From positions 1,758,674-1,822,673 of the forward strand of contig JAREIK010003431.1 in the NCBI GenBank assembly GCA_029783825.1: DNA of 64,000 nt, read 5' to 3'. Positions 25,401 through 37,611 of this stretch are shown in pieces. Under the pieces are notes generated by a model. That model ran no database searches and was not told the origin of the DNA. It worked only from the letters and a program-made list of their open reading frames with translations. Both the position numbers and the translations under genes were made by a program. The DNA comes from Sapria himalayana (lineage: Eukaryota; Streptophyta; Magnoliopsida; Malpighiales; Rafflesiaceae). Each line of letters starts with the position of its first letter. Position 1 is the stretch's first letter.

Positions 25401-25745
25401 TTCTCAAGCTCACTAATGGTTGATTTCTCTACTTAGAGTTTGACTATTATATTATATAGAAAAGGCAAGTCATAAATAACTACAAATATAAATAGAAATT
25501 AGAAACTAAATAGAATATGTTATATACAAAGTGAATATATAATTCTACATTGGATTGGAGCAGTGCATATGATGGATACTCCCATTCATAAAACTTAAAA
25601 CATCAATATAATAAAAAAAATTGTAAACTATTACAAATTTTAGCATTGAAGGATGCAATTAGTTTGGTTCTTGCTTGTGTTGATACTAATAATACATAGC
25701 TGTTATTGGTGATTATTTTTATTTTTTGATTATATAAATTTTCAG

Positions 25746-25849
25746 GCCAGGTGCTTCTTCTGGGATATTATTAGGTGCAGTTACATTACCAACTGTCATG
25801 CTTTCAAAACTGATACAGTTGTCACGTGCATTAGAAGTTCAACAAGAAG
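25746..25849 (+). CDS. DOK1: Dolichol kinase exon 2
   Basis: Encodes PGASSGILLGAVTLPTVM and continues LSKLIQLSRALEVQQE, one of the most conserved stretches of the plant enzyme's N-terminal half and a likely membrane span. The acceptor is TTTTCAG|G and the donor is GAAG|GTACCA. The first base completes the Arg codon begun in exon 1, and the exon ends one base into a Glu codon. No stop or frameshift. It sits alone between a 12.4-kb and a 5.1-kb intron, and was found by translating an island of coding-like sequence. Confidence 0.9.
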
Positions 25850-26344
25850 GTACCAGTCCTTTGTTCAATTTATTGTTAAATGCATTGTACAAAGCATAAT
25901 TTTTCTTCCTTCTACTTATTTCTATAATTTTGCATGCCATATATTGTTATGCTGTACTTATCAACTCCACTTTTATATTTGTACTTCATATTTTCAAAAT
26001 AATACATTGACAAATAATATCAATGATACCTATGCAATCTATAATGAAATTAGAAGTGCAATCTATAATGCTGACGTTTGCCGCAGGTATGTATCCATCA
26101 TGAAGATAGGTCTAAACGAGAAGATAATTTGTCTTGAGTTGTGACTTATAGTAAAAGAAAATACTTAGATATTTGATATGGACTACAAAGATATTTATAC
26201 TCTAATGGCTAAGATGATCTTGATGTATTTTTTTATTTCTCTAGTATCACAAACATCTCATGGTTAAGAGATATGTTAACTATATATGAAGACTTTATTT
26301 TTTCATTGTGATTTTGAGGAGACATATATAAAATAGTGATTTGG
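25850..26344 (+). other. Intron 2, first part: nothing recognised
   Basis: AT-rich. A 14-bp direct repeat TGCAATCTATAATG occurs near 26035 and 26058. No exon or transposon signal could be supported. Confidence 0.5.
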
Positions 26345-26765
26345 GTTTAAGCTTGGCTATTTGCCTATTCCCCACCTTGCCCTACCTTGACTTACCCAAA
26401 CGGGGTGGGGATTCCCCACAAAATCATCTTAATGAGTAGGGATGGGGCAAAAAATTTTGCCTCGTGTTGAGGTCGGGGCAAAAAAGTTTCTTCTGTGTTG
26501 GGGTTGGGGTGAGGATTACGATCTCTATCTTGTTCTCGCATTGTTTAGGATTCAGGCATAGGTTGAGGTGGGCTGGGGGATATGAGCCTCGTGATTTGTT
26601 TGGCTCCTGGAATTATGGAGCTAGACATATAGGACATTGTCCTGCCTTGTGAGTTGTGACATAAAAATTCTGCCCTGCCAAAAATGGGATGTGAGGCAGG
26701 GTTGGAGAATCCTCAATGGGGTAGGATACGGGAGGGTTGCCCCGGCCCTGCCCAATACCAAGCAT
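26345..26765. mobile_element. GC-rich non-autonomous element remnant
   Basis: A stretch rich in GGGGTGGGG/CCCCACC motifs. The outer sequences CTTGGCTATTTGCC and its rough complement GGGCAATACCAAG lie near 26350 and 26745. This looks like a terminal inverted repeat of a different DNA-transposon family. The 8 bases outside do not match. Confidence 0.4.
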
Positions 26766-26829
26766 ATCTGGCTTTTGAACTGTATAGTTAGATGCAATTC
26801 ATAGTTTAAAGTAGATCTGGTACATGATG

Positions 26830-28830
26830 AATTAATCATTGAGAATCAAACTTGTGAGGTTTTCAAGATTTATTTGGGTTATACATGTTTGTGATTAATT
26901 AGTAATTATACTAAAATAAAATTAATATTATAATTGAGTTTGATATATATAATGACAATCTGATAACAAAAAATATAAGATTAGTTTATCTCCTAGTCAT
27001 ATATCTGCTCAGATACTTAAAAAATTTAGCTTACATTATTAAATATCTTATATTTAGAATTATTTTAACTTAGTTAAATATAAAAATATTAGAGAAATAA
27101 TAAAAAATTCAATTCAATGTATTGTAAAAAATTTATAACTGCAAAATTAGTGGTTAGACATGACATCTTAGGAAATACGTCTAATAATAATCTAAAAATT
27201 ATAATATATTAAATATTAGATAAACTTAGTTTGATATTCTGATTATTGAATTTGGATCATCTTTAAGTTGATTATATTGGTATGAGTCTTCATTTATTTA
27301 TTTTTATGAGTTTGTTAGAGAATGAAATATTATATTGATTATTAGTATGCGTATTTTGTTTTAATTTATGAAAAATCAAAGACTAATTTATTATATGTAG
27401 AAATATATCCAATCAACTTATCATATGATCCATTGGTGACATATAAGATTGATATAACAAAAAAATATAAATTTAAAAAATAATTAATAATCAATGAATT
27501 TATAAAATATCTGATATTTATGATATCTGATATATTGATTAGTCATGATAATATTTCTTTCACAAGTATCATTATCTATTTTTTTGATTCTAAATAAAAA
27601 TTAAATAAAAAAATATTAAAATTTTATATGATTATTCATTTTTATAATGATTTTATTATATATAAGAGTCTTTCAAGAATATTTAGGAAATATAAAATAT
27701 TTAATAAAATTTATAGTATAATATTTGATAATGCTTTTAATAATAATATCATTGTGAATATATTAATAAGAACTCTTATAAAAAATTTTATAGTTGAGAT
27801 TTTTTATATTAGATTTATATATCAAATAACTAATCTAATATTATAAGTAGACTTAGAAATAATTTAATCATTATTAGAATAAATCTTAAATATATTAATA
27901 TATATTAATATATCTAGCAAACTATATTACTTTTTTTAATATAAATTAGTAGGTTTAAAAAGGAAAAAATTTATCATTAAATATCAAATATTATTAAAAT
28001 TCAATACACATGATATTGATTTAATATATTGATTATCAACATGTAATATTTGACTTATTAATAGAAAAATTAATAAAATAATAATTAATAAATCAGATTG
28101 TGACTTTTGATTTTTTTAATTTTTAAAATTTTTTTATGATATGATAAATTTGTGTTAATTCATATATGTTTTCACATTTTATATTGTAGTTATGTGCAAA
28201 TATAACAAAAATAATAAATTTAACCAATCTAGAAAATATTTTTATTTTAGTGATATGATTATTGAGATATAAAAAAATTATTTAAAATACTAAATTATTA
28301 TTTTATTTTTTTATTATTCTGTTGTATGTATGAATCATAAGATTAAAATTAAATGAATATAAAATGCAATAAAAAATATATCTAGTTGTATTAATTGGCT
28401 ATAAGAATAAAAAAGCAAAATTTATGAATAATTAAAAAATTTATTTAAATATTAAGAAAATAAGTATTTTTGTTTTAATGAAACTATGAATATGAAGTAT
28501 TTGAAGATGATAATTTTTTGATTCAATTAGTTAGATATAAGTGATAGATTGGTCTGTCAAATAAGAGTCTTTATAACCTATTAAGATATTTATACATCAA
28601 TTACTGTTCTATTTTTTTAGAGGATATGAAGAATCTAGATGCATTGAGTTAATAAAAATTATATAATTTTTTTTTGTGATATCTAAAATGTCTCGTGATT
28701 TGCTGATCTTTACTGTGTTTAGTGTGATATTAAAGTCTCATATTTATGATCATGAATATTATTTTAAATAGGAAAATCAAATTACGATCAATATTATTGA
28801 AAAATTATTATGATAAAAAGATTATGATAA
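26830..28830 (+). pseudogene. Decayed hAT transposase
   Basis: Very AT-rich relic colinear with the better copy at 50312-54572. RNDITKKYKFKK-type sequence near 27450 is followed by the block around 27628-27846 (FRKYKIFNKIYSIIFDNAFNNN, then FYIRFIYQITNLIL). That corresponds to FREYKIQNKIFSITFDN and FYVRYTYHMINLIV in the other copy. The FYDMINLC...YYSVVCMNHKIKIK region at about 28130-28350 corresponds to FYDTMNMC...YYLAACMDPRIKVE. Many stops. No TIRs could be assigned. Confidence 0.7.
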
Positions 28831-28925
28831 TATATAGATGAGTTTTCAAGATCAAATTTTTACATTACAACAAGATACATATGATGATGTATATGATAAA
28901 ATTTAAAGCTGTAAAGATCACAATC

Positions 28926-29640
28926 AAGGAAGCACGAATACGGCTCCCTACAGCCGTGTTCGCTTGTCCGACACCTGGATACGTAGACACGACACGGACA
29001 CAGCACGGATACGTGTCCGATACGTCACGTGGCGTATCATTGCACAATTCGTATCCGATATGCCACGTGGCGTATCGGATGGTTGCGTCAGTAGACGACA
29101 GTCGTATCCATGCCTATAGTGCCCGATGTCCTACGATGTCGGGTGGCCAACGTCGCCGCATGGGCGACGTTGGCCACTGGCAGGGGGCGGGCGCCATTTG
29201 AGGGTGAGGCAGGGAGCGGACGCGATTTGAGGGGAGAGGAAGGGGCGGCGCGAATTGAGGGGAGAGACAGGGGAAGGTGTGTTTGAGGGGGAGGCAGAGG
29301 CGGGCGTGTTTGAGGGGGAGGCAGGGGCGGGCGTATTTGTGTGGGGATGTGCATAAAATAAAATATTTTTATAAAATAAAATAAAATAAAATATTTTTAT
29401 TTTATAAAATAAATAATATATATTTATTTTATATAATAAAATATTTTAATTTAATTTAATTTAATTTAATTTAATGAATTTTATAAAATACCTAATATTT
29501 ATAATTAATATTTTTTATTTTTATTTTTTTATCATGCCGTATTCTAGCCTTATCCGTATCCTAGTTTTTTAGAATTTCCCATATCCCCGTATCCTGTCGT
29601 GTCGTATCTTCGTGTTCGTGTTCGTGTCCGTGCTTCCTAG
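28926..29640 (+). mobile_element. MULE-like MITE, copy 2
   Basis: A 715-bp element with ends AAGGAAGCACG and CGTGCTTCCTAG. It is flanked by ATCACAATC (28917-28925) and ATCATAATA (29641-29649), a 7-of-9 match. Two G-box palindrome-like sequences near 29007-29075 differ from perfect symmetry by one or a few bases. The middle (29150-29345) is a G-rich tract with repeated GAGGGGGAGGCAGGGGCGGGCG units, and the rest is an A/T palindromic zone. No coding signal is credible, although long frames are open on both strands. Confidence 0.78.
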
Positions 29641-30963
29641 ATCATAATAGTTATATTGAAAATGATGATCTTATAATTTGTATCATTTTATGACTTTATG
29701 ATTTGTAATATTTTTTATGTTTTAGTTTTATTTTGAAAGATTATGTTATCATATTTTATTATACAAGTATTAATTATACTTTTAAATTAAAGAATTTTTT
29801 AATGTTATTTAATTTTTTTAATTCACAATTATAAATTTTCTATATACTAAGTATGTGTGTATATATTTAATATTTACATTATGTATATATGTATCTACAT
29901 AATAATTTATGTTTATATACAATGTGTATATGTAATATGAGTGTATATACACATTGTATATACACATTTATATACATTATGTATGTATTATGTATATTAT
30001 AATACACAATATTTATATTATGTGTATATATAGATACACATAACAATTAACAATTCTATATTTTGTATAATATATTGAATATAATGCTGCCATCATGTCC
30101 ACACACTGTCCATGGGACATGGCCCACAAGGGTCCAGGGTTCGGGCCTGGGCCCTTGTGTGGTGGACCAAGTGCCATGGTTGGACCCTAGTTAGGGCATG
30201 CCTGACTCTCTTGGTTCAGACCTAGACTAGCCTGGGTTGGGCATGTGCCTGGCCAGGTAATAACCATTCTCATCACAATTGTCAGAAAAGATTTTCATGA
30301 GAATTATCTGGAGTATCTTAATTTCTGTTTTCTTTGAAGTTTGAGGTGATGAAAATATATAATATTCATTATATTTATTGTACTATTTTAATCTATGTAT
30401 TTTTTAATTTCATTTGTATCTAGTCTAGGTAGTGTAGTGCTTATATTGATTGCATGCTCCAAACACTTTTACTTTTATTCTTTAAAAAAATATCAAGTGT
30501 CTTGGGGCAGTCTCCAACGTATTAGCTGAAATGATGGTTGTGGTGGTGATAGTATCACTTTTTTTATTTTTCATTCTTTGATATCATGTTCAATAATATA
30601 AAAATATGCGTTTTGGTGTCTCAATCCTAATGCAACCAAACCTGTAAAAGAGACCGAGTATAATGCCACACAGAAGAAGAAATACATGATGACAATTTAT
30701 CTTCAAGAGCATGTTATCTTAATAAGATAGAAAACATGTTGTGATTGAATTAGCATCAATGTCATTGGAGATTGTATTATTTTATTTTGGCACGTGTTGT
30801 TGTTTTGTTTTGTTTTGGAAGATAAACATTCTGTTTGTTTGGGCATGTACTATTCTGATTTTCACCAGGCAACTTTTTTTATTTTCTATTTTTTAATTAG
30901 TTTTCGTAAAGTCTGAAGCACGTGCAATTTGTTAATGATACTAGGTTTGTACTTACCATGCAG
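29641..30963 (+). other. Rest of intron 2: TA/TG cryptic repeat, GC-rich hAT-like patch
   Basis: Positions 29830-30045 are a cryptic ATGTATATAC-type simple repeat. Positions 30070-30265 are GC-rich and contain one CTAGCCTGGGT unit like those in the 21-bp repeats of other hAT-like ends. No TIR is visible. The last 700 bp to the exon 3 acceptor are T-rich and unremarkable. Confidence 0.45.
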
Positions 30964-31158
30964 AGTTGGATGTTCTGGCAGTGCAATACTGGGTCTCATG
31001 TGCTAGCTCTTGTGGTGTGCTGATCTTTCTTTTCAGAGTCATGTGGCGCATGACATGTAGTGTATATTCTGATCCGTTTTGTGGATGGTGTGCTAAGTTT
31101 AAAAGCAGAACTTTTTTATGTGCATCAGTGGCCGTGGTGATCTTTTTGTCTTATGGCA
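30964..31158 (+). CDS. DOK1: Dolichol kinase exon 3
   Basis: Encodes (E)LDVLAVQYWVSCASSC, then GVLIFLF, a less conserved loop, and the hydrophobic FLCASVAVVIFLSYG. The QYW...AS.C pattern is what the plant enzyme has after the exon 2 block. The acceptor is ATGCAG|AG and the donor is GGCA|GTATGT. The entry phase fits exon 2 and the exit phase (one base) fits exon 4 to make a Ser codon. The last third is poorly conserved in the family, so the exact donor is less certain than the other borders. Confidence 0.8.
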
Positions 31159-31275
31159 GTATGTTCATAATATCCAATTTTTTTTTTAACAGGAATGCCT
31201 GTTGCTTGTGTTGCCATGGCTTCCTGGGACTGTTTTTATATTTTCTGTTCTAATTTTATATGTTTTTAATTTCAG
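31159..31275 (+). other. Intron 3 (117 bp)
   Basis: Canonical GTATGT donor, T-rich interior and TTTAATTTCAG acceptor. It is one of only two introns here that stayed short. A second AG within it (ACAG at about 31192) would break the reading frame. Confidence 0.75.
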
Positions 31276-31377
31276 GTCTCACATCTTTGAAGTTTTTGTG
31301 GATTATTTTGCATGGATTTGCGGCAGTAAAATTAGTTCAACACACACTTGATACATTTCCATGTTGTGCTTCTATAG
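31276..31377 (+). CDS. DOK1: Dolichol kinase exon 4
   Basis: Encodes (S)LTSLKFLWIILHGFAAVKL, then VQHTLDTFPCCASI. This matches the plant family block with an HG-x-AAVKL-x-QH core and the TFP-x-CASIG motif. The donor is ATAG|GTATGT after the first base of the Gly codon of SIG. The 29.4-kb intron follows, and the glycine is completed by GA at the start of exon 5. Clean frame throughout. Confidence 0.9.
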
Positions 31378-31651
31378 GTATGTTTGGAACTACATCCAGG
31401 ATAATCTTGTTGTTAAGTTCCTATTCAACATATAATTGTTTATTGATCACGCCTTGTGTTGGAGGCATATGATTGGCTTTGCTTACTTATCTAATGTAGA
31501 ATCATAGTTTGTTGATGCCTCTTTTTTTTTTTTTTTGAATGATGTAAACACAAGCACAACAATATTCTTTGGTAGGTGGCTATTTTAATGATCCAAGAGG
31601 CATGTTAGTGATATGTCAAGTGTCCATCATGAAGTTTGAAGAAAATTGCAC
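31378..31651 (+). other. Start of intron 4: nothing recognised
   Basis: T-rich, with a T15 run near 31521-31535. A 15-bp direct repeat GATATGTCAAGTGTC begins at about 31610 and again at about 31653, the second copy at the edge of the next GC-rich element. Confidence 0.5.
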
Positions 31652-32073
31652 TGAGATATGTCAAGTGTCGGACTAACTACCCGACATTGCCCATGCCGTG
31701 CTGGGTTGTGCTTTGCCAGGTCGGGCCATCCTTACTAGCATGGCATGAGCCCAGCCTAACTTAGGTTTACCTGGATCCGGTCCAAGCTAGCCTGGGTCCA
31801 ATCCATGCTAGCCTGGGTCAGGTCCAGGCTAGCCTGGTTTGTCATCTAGATTGAAAGCGGCCCACTTGGGCTTGCATTTCGGTCAATGCCATGTTGGGTA
31901 GTGCCGTGTCGGGCAGTGCCATGTCGCGTGTTTTGCAGCATGAGGGCCAAGTAGCCCGGTTTGCACAAGTCCGCCCGCACATGTTCCAGGCATGGTTCCA
32001 GCCTTGCGGGCTGGCTTTCATGGACCATGACACAGGCAGGTTCGGACCGCCTTGTCCATTTGTAACCTCTGGA
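31652..32073. mobile_element. GC-rich hAT-like MITE with 21-bp repeats
   Basis: A GC-rich island starting GAGATATGTCAAGTG and ending CATTTGTAACCTCTG, both loosely like the hAT TIR. It contains GCTAGCCTGGGTC repeats at 31786, 31807 and 31828 (21-bp period), plus a decayed fourth unit near 31765. The open frames on both strands are by-products of the composition. No clear flanking duplication. Confidence 0.5.
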
Positions 32074-32650
32074 CTAAATGGACTTATTCCCACAAACACA
32101 TGCAGAATCATATATGTTTTAGCCATACTCTAGTTCAAATAGGCATATCATTATTATTTAAGTGCTAGATGATTCTGGATGTTGTGTCAAGCTGCATATG
32201 AAAGTATTCTAAACAATGTTAATATTATGAACCTTCAAATACTATTGTGTAATTTTCTCTATTATTAAACCTATGATTTTCTTTAAATTTTATTTTTGGA
32301 TATTTTTGATTTTATATTATCATTAGAGTTGCTTTAATACTAATTATAGTTGCTCAAATATATTTATTTTATATTTTAAGAATATTTTACTGATTGAAAT
32401 GAACATTGTTAATATTCATTCGAACTTGCATGAGAATTTTTTGTTATTTATATTTCTTATTCTTGGATTGTAACTATGTGAGTGTAAAATCTTTCCTTCT
32501 CTCGACAATCCTCCTCGTCCAATTTTATGGTGTAATTGCGAAGCTCTATTATTCTCGATACATAACCTCTGAAATTCTCTATTCCCTTTTCCTTATCTAT
32601 CTACATAGGAAATCTTCCCTTGATTATGATACTGCATTTTTATTTTTGTA
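32074..32650 (+). other. Intron 4: AT-rich, nothing recognised
   Basis: No transposon or coding motif seen. A hydrophobic frame (32406-32678) overlaps the mariner TIR and is not credible as a gene. Confidence 0.5.
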
Positions 32651-33204
32651 TTATCTCTATTCTGAAATGATAGTCTAATATTGCATAAGAATTTATTTCG
32701 AAATGATGGTCAAATATGATAAAGTAAAATTTAATTCATTTGTAAAGTTAGTTTTACTGCATTGATGGCTTCCTGGCTACAACTGACAGTCATAAGAATG
32801 CTCATCGATCCAATTATTTATCATTGATGGCTTCCATGTACTTTTGAAATGTCAAAAAGACATCTTTAAGCTTCTCCAAAAGATACTGCTGGAAAGAATT
32901 TTTCACTGCAGCAATGAGCTCATCGATGTTCTTAATTGATTGTTGATGCTAAAGGGACTGAATGACATTGAAGAAGCCAAGATCCAGTTATTTATCATTG
33001 AGTTTACTATTTATATTTAATTTAACTGGTTTTGAGATCTAGTTAACGGATCTTTTATGTAACATAACATGGTTAAATTATACACCAATCGAAAGCTCTC
33101 AAAAAGATCTTAGCAAAAAACACAGTCACGTGATTTTCTTATGATTTGACTTTTTATTTTTAAAGAAGTACGTGAATTGAACTATCATTTCAGAATGAAG
33201 GTAG
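32651..33204 (-). mobile_element. Mariner/Stowaway-like element with transposase fragment
   Basis: Terminal inverted repeats of about 28 bp share ATTCTGAAATGATAGT exactly (near 32659-32674 and 33180-33195). They are flanked by TA on both sides (32649-32650 and 33205-33206), the mariner/Stowaway duplication. Between them, on the - strand at about 32800-32990, is the C-terminal piece of a plant mariner transposase (see separate entry). The element is a deletion derivative that kept part of its transposase. Confidence 0.8.
32800..32990 (-). pseudogene. Plant mariner transposase, C-terminal fragment
   Basis: On the - strand the sequence reads LDLGFFNVIQSL, one stop, HQQSIKNIDELIAAVKNSF and KDVFLTFQKYMEAINDK. 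The LDLGFF-x-AIQ...IDEL...V-x-SF pattern is typical of the region after the third catalytic aspartate (the PDLN block) in plant mariner-like transposases. The catalytic core itself is gone. The ATCCARTTATTTATCATTGA sequence occurs at both ends of the fragment (about 32809 and 32983), which may reflect the deletion event. Confidence 0.75.
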
Positions 33205-34113
33205 TATATATAATTCCCAAATCAATGAACCCATTTATATGAAATTGTTAAAATTTTAATTATTTACATTTAGGGTGCTAGAATATTGAAGAACAAAAAA
33301 ATTCTTGTGTTTTCAATGTTGTTTTGCATGACACAAATTGTCTTGTAGGATTTATGGTAGACATATTAGTGGGAGTGTGAAGCTCCAAGACCCTCTATTT
33401 TTTTCTCTTTCTTTTTATATACCAAATCTTTCCCCAACTGGGATTTATGTTCCATCGGGGTGAACCACGTAGTGGGAGTGTGAGCCGCCCTTCTCTCCCA
33501 TCCATGTTGAATTCCCAATTATGCTTTCTTTATTTCTACATCTACTCGATGCTAGCTCACAACCCCCAAATTGGGTACAAAAAACTTTCAATTTGTCGAA
33601 ATCAAAAAAACTTGTTGTATTTTATTAATCATTATTTTATTTTATTTTTATTTCTATATTATAGATGTGAGCACCCACCTCATGGGATGTCTCAATTTGA
33701 TTAGTTTCTTTTATAAGTGTTTATCTTGCACACCTTTTTTTTGTGTTAGTGACTTTTCATTTATTAATTTTTTCTTTTGCTTGTTTATCAAAATGATTTT
33801 TGAGCCAAGCTCCTAGGGCAGGAGAAAACCCAAGGGTGTGACGGTGTGTAGAGGGAATAATATGTGCACCTTACTAGTACAATGCATGTAGTAATTTGTG
33901 CAGCAAGTACACACAATTCTTGTTAGGGATGATAAAAAGGGCATCATTTATTGCCATTCGTCATCACACAACCATTGTGTGCGACAAGCATCAACGCCCA
34001 TTGTGTTGAAGCTGGGGGGAGGATTTTTTGTGCAAAATTTTGGTGATTTTGGACACCATTTTTGGATATATTTGGCTATAGTTGTTTGGAGCAGAATTCT
34101 GTTCAGCTGTAGT
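33205..34113 (+). other. Intron 4: no feature recognised
   Basis: Mixed composition. GTAGTGGGAGTGTGA-like sequence occurs near 33368 and 33470. A short CACACAA/TTGTGTG hairpin lies near 33966-33982. Neither supports a call. Confidence 0.4.
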
Positions 34114-34325
34114 TAGAGGTGGAAAAAGGGATGAGCATGGCGCATGGCATGCCTAGACTTGTACTTGGCAGAGGTGTAGGCTAGAACGTGGAAATACTTG
34201 TGCCATGTCAGGCCTGCTGTTTTAGGCCCTCATGCCAAATTCAATTCAGCACAATATGATCCAACATGATGACTCGAGTGGGCTGAAATCAGTCTCGTTC
34301 CAAATTGGCACGTGTAACCTACACC
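34114..34325. mobile_element. Small hAT-like GC-rich fragment
   Basis: Begins TAGAGGTGGAAAAAGGG, close to the hAT TIR type, and continues as GC-rich sequence with repeated ATGGC and CATG words to about 34325. The right border and target duplication could not be established. Confidence 0.4.
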
Positions 34326-35199
34326 CCTTCAAATTTTAAATTTCCAATCAGGTGTGCTTCCGGTTCACATGCTTTTATTGTAAATTACAATTGACAACGA
34401 GTTGATTTTGATTAATGAGGAATTGATCTGATTTAATAAGTTTTAATTTTTTTTTAATTTAACACACAATGGCTTAGTAATCAAAGTGCATTTCCACATG
34501 CCATGTGAAGTGGGTCATGTCTCATGTGGCTTATCACATTCATGTAGGCATGTGATTTGACAAAACTTTCTTTTTGATAAAGCCACATGACATCCTCTTG
34601 GTCATTGAATTTCATCTTCAATGGTCTTTGATAGAATACAACATACCAATAGATTGTCCTATTTTAATTACAAAACAAATTTTTTAACTAAAAAAATATT
34701 TATAAATAGGTTATAGGTAGATTATATTTTTTGTACTCATATACAACTCAAATTATTATTATTTCTCTCTCTCTAAATGTTATTTTTTTAGATCAATTCT
34801 TGCAAATTCTGTCTCTAATTTTCTGTTAATTAGATTATATTGTTGTAGATTTTTTTTATTAATAATTTTATTTTATAATTAGCGACGAAGTACGTTACAT
34901 TGATGTAGATCTTGTGAATCATGTTCTATAAAAATGTGTTTATGGATTTATAATTATGTAAAGTACATGTTCACTTATTTTTAGTTTTATATATTAGAAA
35001 ATTAGGTAAATTAATAAATACATTTTTTTAAACTTTTTTTAAAAATAGAAAATAGTAACTTTAATTAAAATGACTTAAATATTGTAGATGATTTTCATTT
35101 AAATAATGTCAACCCAACTCAAATATGAAAAATCAACTAATTGGTGCTCGTGATCACTAAAAAAATATCAAGATCTAAAGATTTTTTCATATATCTTAG
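34326..35199 (+). other. Intron 4: AT-rich, nothing recognised
   Basis: No motif supported. A CATGTGG/CCACATG-rich patch lies near 34495-34560. Confidence 0.4.
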
Positions 35200-36062
35200 T
35201 ATGTTAATAGCTGCATATGACTTCATATGTCATATAACATTTTGGAAATAATTAATTTTATTAACTGCATAAGTTATACTTGATATGCTGATAGTTAAAT
35301 ATTTAACTTTTTCAATGATTCTTTTGTTTGTAGTAAAGTCAATTAGAGGGCTTATATTAGATATAAATCAATATAAGGCTCAATATGAGTATCTATTGGA
35401 GCATTTGAAAGTATCAATTGTATATTTTTTCTTTAATAATATAATAGCTCTCATGGAGTAATTCACATTTATACTAGGAAAATATTCGAGATTTTCAAGA
35501 TTTTTTGTCTAGAATTGTGACCCAATATATACATTGAGTTGAATGATTTTAAATTCATCATTTTCAATGATAAATAATGATATTATCTATGTGCACAATC
35601 AAGATGATATGCTTATCATTTGAACTTTTCTAAAATATCAATATGTTATCAATTAATTATTGCTGGAGGTCATACAATATCCTCAATAATCAACAATTTG
35701 AGTCTAATTGTACTGCTCAAAACATGAGTATCTATTCCAAATATACTTTCTCCTTAAAATTACAATGAAGAAAGATATTATTCATATCTAACTAGTATAA
35801 TCTCTATCTATGAGAAGCTAGTAATATAAGTATTCATATTAAGGTTATTTTGACAAATAGGAAAAAAATATTTTATTAATTTTCTCTAAATATTTGAGTA
35901 AATTCTCTCTAAAAAAATCTTACTTTTATACAATATTTTTCCTATAAGAATTAGTTTTTAGAATAAATACTTGTAATTAATAATAAAATTTTATGAAAGT
36001 TTAATGCTAGTTCTCAATGTAGTCTGATACTATAATGAATGAGATAATATCATTGAGAGAGA
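35200..36062 (-). pseudogene. Copia reverse transcriptase fragment
   Basis: Decayed Copia pol on the - strand. The block LDMNNIFLHCNFKEKVYLE at about 35735-35800 corresponds to the family's D-V-K-x-AFLHG motif. LYDLQQ is near 35660. KSSNDKHIILIVHIDNIIIYH at about 35575-35645 is the active-site region, where YVDD has decayed to HIDN. Stops and frame changes throughout. LTRs not identified. Confidence 0.65.
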
Positions 36063-37611
36063 TAAATGTGCCAAATGGATTATGTCATGTTAGCATGATT
36101 TGATTTTAGGGGCCCGATCGAGCCACCATGTTATGCTCTGTCAACATGACTTCATTAATGGTCAGCTCGGCATGGCACAATTGGCTTGCTATTTGGCACT
36201 TTTGTGTTAGGTCATACTTGGTTGGTTCTGGGTCGTGCTGGTGGTGATCTCAGGTATGGTAGTATGAATACAAAGTATGATTATCATATGATTTTGAAGC
36301 TAACACTAGTGGTGATCTCAATATCTATGATGTTTCATGACTCAACATCTCCCTGCAACTCTTTTGTTTTATCATAACTATCTGACTTTAATCTTATTAA
36401 GTTTTCAAGTATACAAGTATTTTTATGATATTTGATCATAATTTTGATCTCTTGTCTGAAATAATATTTATAATCATAAAAAATAGATTTGATACTATGC
36501 TAGGTATAAGATGGGCTAGTAATTACTTGATATCTTAGATAACATGAGATAAGTGAATTCATATGATTTTTATTATTCAAAATATCTAAATTATTATTAT
36601 TTTTATTATGTGATTGGATAAATTAGTAATTAATATCTAAGTACATGGATAGTTCTATTTGACGAGTTATCTTATCAATTTTCCTAGCCAATTGAATGAA
36701 ATTCATTCTTTTTGAATATGATATCCATATTTATACTTGGAGCTTTTCTACAACTATTATCATACCTAGTTTCATAATATATAAATATATTATTTAATTT
36801 TTCGTGAATTCAACTATTATGTTTTTGTATCTTTGTTTGGTTCATATAGGCAATCAAGCAATAAAGAATTGGAATGGAGGATTAGTATTTTATATATTTA
36901 GTTTTCATTTAAATAATCATGATATTAAATGTAAGATATTTTTCTATACTTGTTAAATATGTTATTAATATTATATATGCACAAAAGTGTAATGTAAGTG
37001 GTTGAAGTATACACAGATGAATATATGTTTATCGTATCATAAAAATTATGAATTTTATAAATGAAATTATTGTTTCTCAGTTTGAATCGTCAATAATAAT
37101 GGTGACACTATTATTTGAATTTCTTTTTTTTAAGTTGAGAAATAATTATCATTCTCATATGTACTATTAGGTTAATTATGTAAAATATACACTTAACATA
37201 AAATTTTTTATCTAATGGCATGTTTCTAATTATTATGACTAATTTATATTAATGACTATATCATTATTCGAAATATTATCAAATATAATAATTAAAAATT
37301 TTATTTTCAATCTCATATTTTTTAAACATCTTCGTCATATATTCATATATGGCAAGATTGTCATGACGATGAAAGATCTCATGAAATTCTAAATTTTTTT
37401 TAGTAAATTTTCATTTAGAATTGACATAGTGAGCGGTGAGACATGCGAATGATGAATCATCATGACTAATCTAGTTGCTAGATGTTACAAATACAATTTT
37501 ATTATATATTTTTAAATTTATTAATAATTAATTATTTTTTTTAATTTATAATATTTTATTATATTAATTCTACTAGTAAACATAAGAATTATATGATAAA
37601 CATGTTAAAAG

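Noticed and set aside
26030..26100. Possible extra exon ending CCGCAG before GTATGT
   Set aside because: It would break the phase between exons 2 and 3, and its translation matches no part of the enzyme; a 14-bp direct repeat explains the appearance.
29088..29354. Proline-rich frame PPLPPPQTRPPLPPP on the - strand
   Set aside because: Translation of the G-rich repeat in a MULE-like MITE; low complexity and no start context.
31193..31275. Alternative exon starting after ACAG at about 31192
   Set aside because: It would need a 34-bp intron before it, too short for plants, and leads into the wrong frame for exon 4.
31842..32133. Overlapping frames on both strands in intron 4
   Set aside because: By-products of the GC-rich hAT-like island; not conserved in the other copies.
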